Source: Channallabes apus (lineage: Eukaryota > Chordata > Actinopteri > Siluriformes > Clariidae). From it: 64,000 nucleotides of DNA. Positions 63,423-64,000 of this stretch are shown piece after piece (the stretch's first letter is position 1; every line of letters starts with the position of its first letter). The notes beneath the pieces are model-generated. The model was given only the letters and a program-made list of their open reading frames with translations. It did not search any database and had not been told where the DNA came from. The position numbers and the translations under genes are program-made. The stretch covers positions 23,573,965-23,637,964 of the forward strand of contig CM060130.1 of NCBI GenBank assembly GCA_030522415.1, given 5' to 3'.

Positions 63423-64000
63423 TAGGGCTGGGCGATATGGCTATAAACTATCACTATATCAGTGTTTCATATCGGTCGATATCGATAATTATTGATATTT
63501 TTTATGACCCATTTAAAATAAGGACCAGGAGAAGAATATATTACATTTAAACATTTTTATTTTAAACTTAACCTTCCTCTGATCATAGTCCCATCAGTTA
63601 TTAAGACAGAAATGTCAATAACCATGGAAACCTCAAACAATTAAAATGTAAACATAAGTCTGAAGTCACAATGAACACTTAATTATCTCAACATTTAAGG
63701 TGTAAAATGAAAGAAAATTAAGAAATGCTTAATAAAGTGTAATAAAATAGTGCAAAGTGCATTTTCTGCTTTTGAAGAGGAGTCCAGCAGACCAGCACGA
63801 GACAGTGACATGGTGCAACCAAACGTGATACTTGTACATGATTGACGTTAGTGTATCACTCCCTATGTTGCTAGGTTACCAGAGAGTGAGTGCCTTTGTT
63901 GATGCAACTGTCACGGGCAACTGGAGGTGGACCAGAAGACTAGCAGTTAGTCCTTGTCACATACATGTATGTACTGACTAGATGTCGCCTTGGGCCTCTA
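63423..64000 (+). mobile_element. Second hAT-type insertion in the Tc1, right end beyond window
   Basis: Begins TAGGGCTGGGCGATATGG immediately after Tc1 sequence ending GTGGTTGAA, the same terminus class as the element at 44280. Internal ATATCGGTCGATATCGAT palindromes follow. The right end and target duplication are not in the window, so length and coding content are unknown. Nothing else is recognised to 64000. Confidence 0.75.

Larger units (their letters stand above)
62006..64000 (+). mobile_element. Tc1 element (fourth family), disrupted by two hAT insertions, runs off window
   Basis: Starts CACCTAAAGGATTATTAGG, a fish Tc1 terminus. The transposase reads MGKKGDLSNFERGMVVGARR from 62127 and includes the HTH region. 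At 62936-63358 and from 63423 it is interrupted by hAT sequences. Its right end is not within the window. A matching outer fragment TCCTTTAGGTGAG at about 61609 may be the end of another, older copy. Confidence 0.9.

Overview
The window looks like accessory, transposon-rich DNA from a ray-finned fish. It is AT-rich and full of short-unit microsatellites. It holds several Tc1 elements of different families, tRNA-headed SINEs, hAT-type elements, an RNase-H-bearing LINE and Ty3/gypsy elements. The host genes are interrupted by GT-AG introns and belong to the fish immune-type repertoire (an AIG1/GIMAP GTPase and an Ig V-set exon). An otophysan such as a catfish is plausible, but the sequence alone does not prove it. 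No rRNA, genuine tRNA, operon or CRISPR structure was seen.

Layout. 0.3-12.6 kb is a field of DNA transposons: a frameshifted Tc1 (345-1839), an internally deleted Tc1 (7613-8974), foldback and MITE-like repeats, a small solo LTR (3864-4220), a degenerate larger transposon (about 9.77-11.99 kb) and a SINE. One possible two-exon small gene lies on the minus strand at 5186-5998. 12.9-15.3 kb carries a GIMAP-like GTPase gene whose reading frame is broken in one homopolymer, followed by a hydrophobic terminal-exon-like ORF. 15.3-20.5 kb is repeat-rich spacer.

20,567-41,285 is a nested retrotransposon stack. A minus-strand Ty3/gypsy element (A) of the Gmr1 type, with integrase encoded upstream of reverse transcriptase, has intact 5-bp target duplications. 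Its left LTR is split by a full-length I/Nimb-like LINE with two intact ORFs and a 14-bp target duplication. Its right LTR is split by a second Ty3/gypsy element (B). B has 1563-bp LTRs, separate gag and pol frames joined by a textbook -1 frameshift signal, and one premature stop in gag. All three look young.

41.3-49.5 kb holds an endogenous-retrovirus pol scrap, a cluster of CTCF-like motifs (two of them the arms of a perfect hairpin), dispersed pieces of the GIMAP gene, a hAT deletion derivative with perfect 8-bp target duplications, a LINE ORF1 remnant and SINEs. At 49.1-49.5 kb the hydrophobic exon and an inverted GIMAP fragment meet at a perfect 13-bp palindrome. 52.6-59.1 kb supports a phase-consistent chain of exons on the minus strand, from a truncated Ig V-set exon through micro-exons to a long coiled-coil terminal exon. 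A hAT remnant and an LTR-like element lie in its introns. 59.6-64 kb has a 1.4-kb solo LTR with a perfect 5-bp duplication, foldback AT repeats, and a Tc1 element carrying two hAT insertions.

No host pathway can be read from this window. The host genes present, or their fragments, are of immune type and appear to be caught in rearrangement driven by duplication and transposon insertion.
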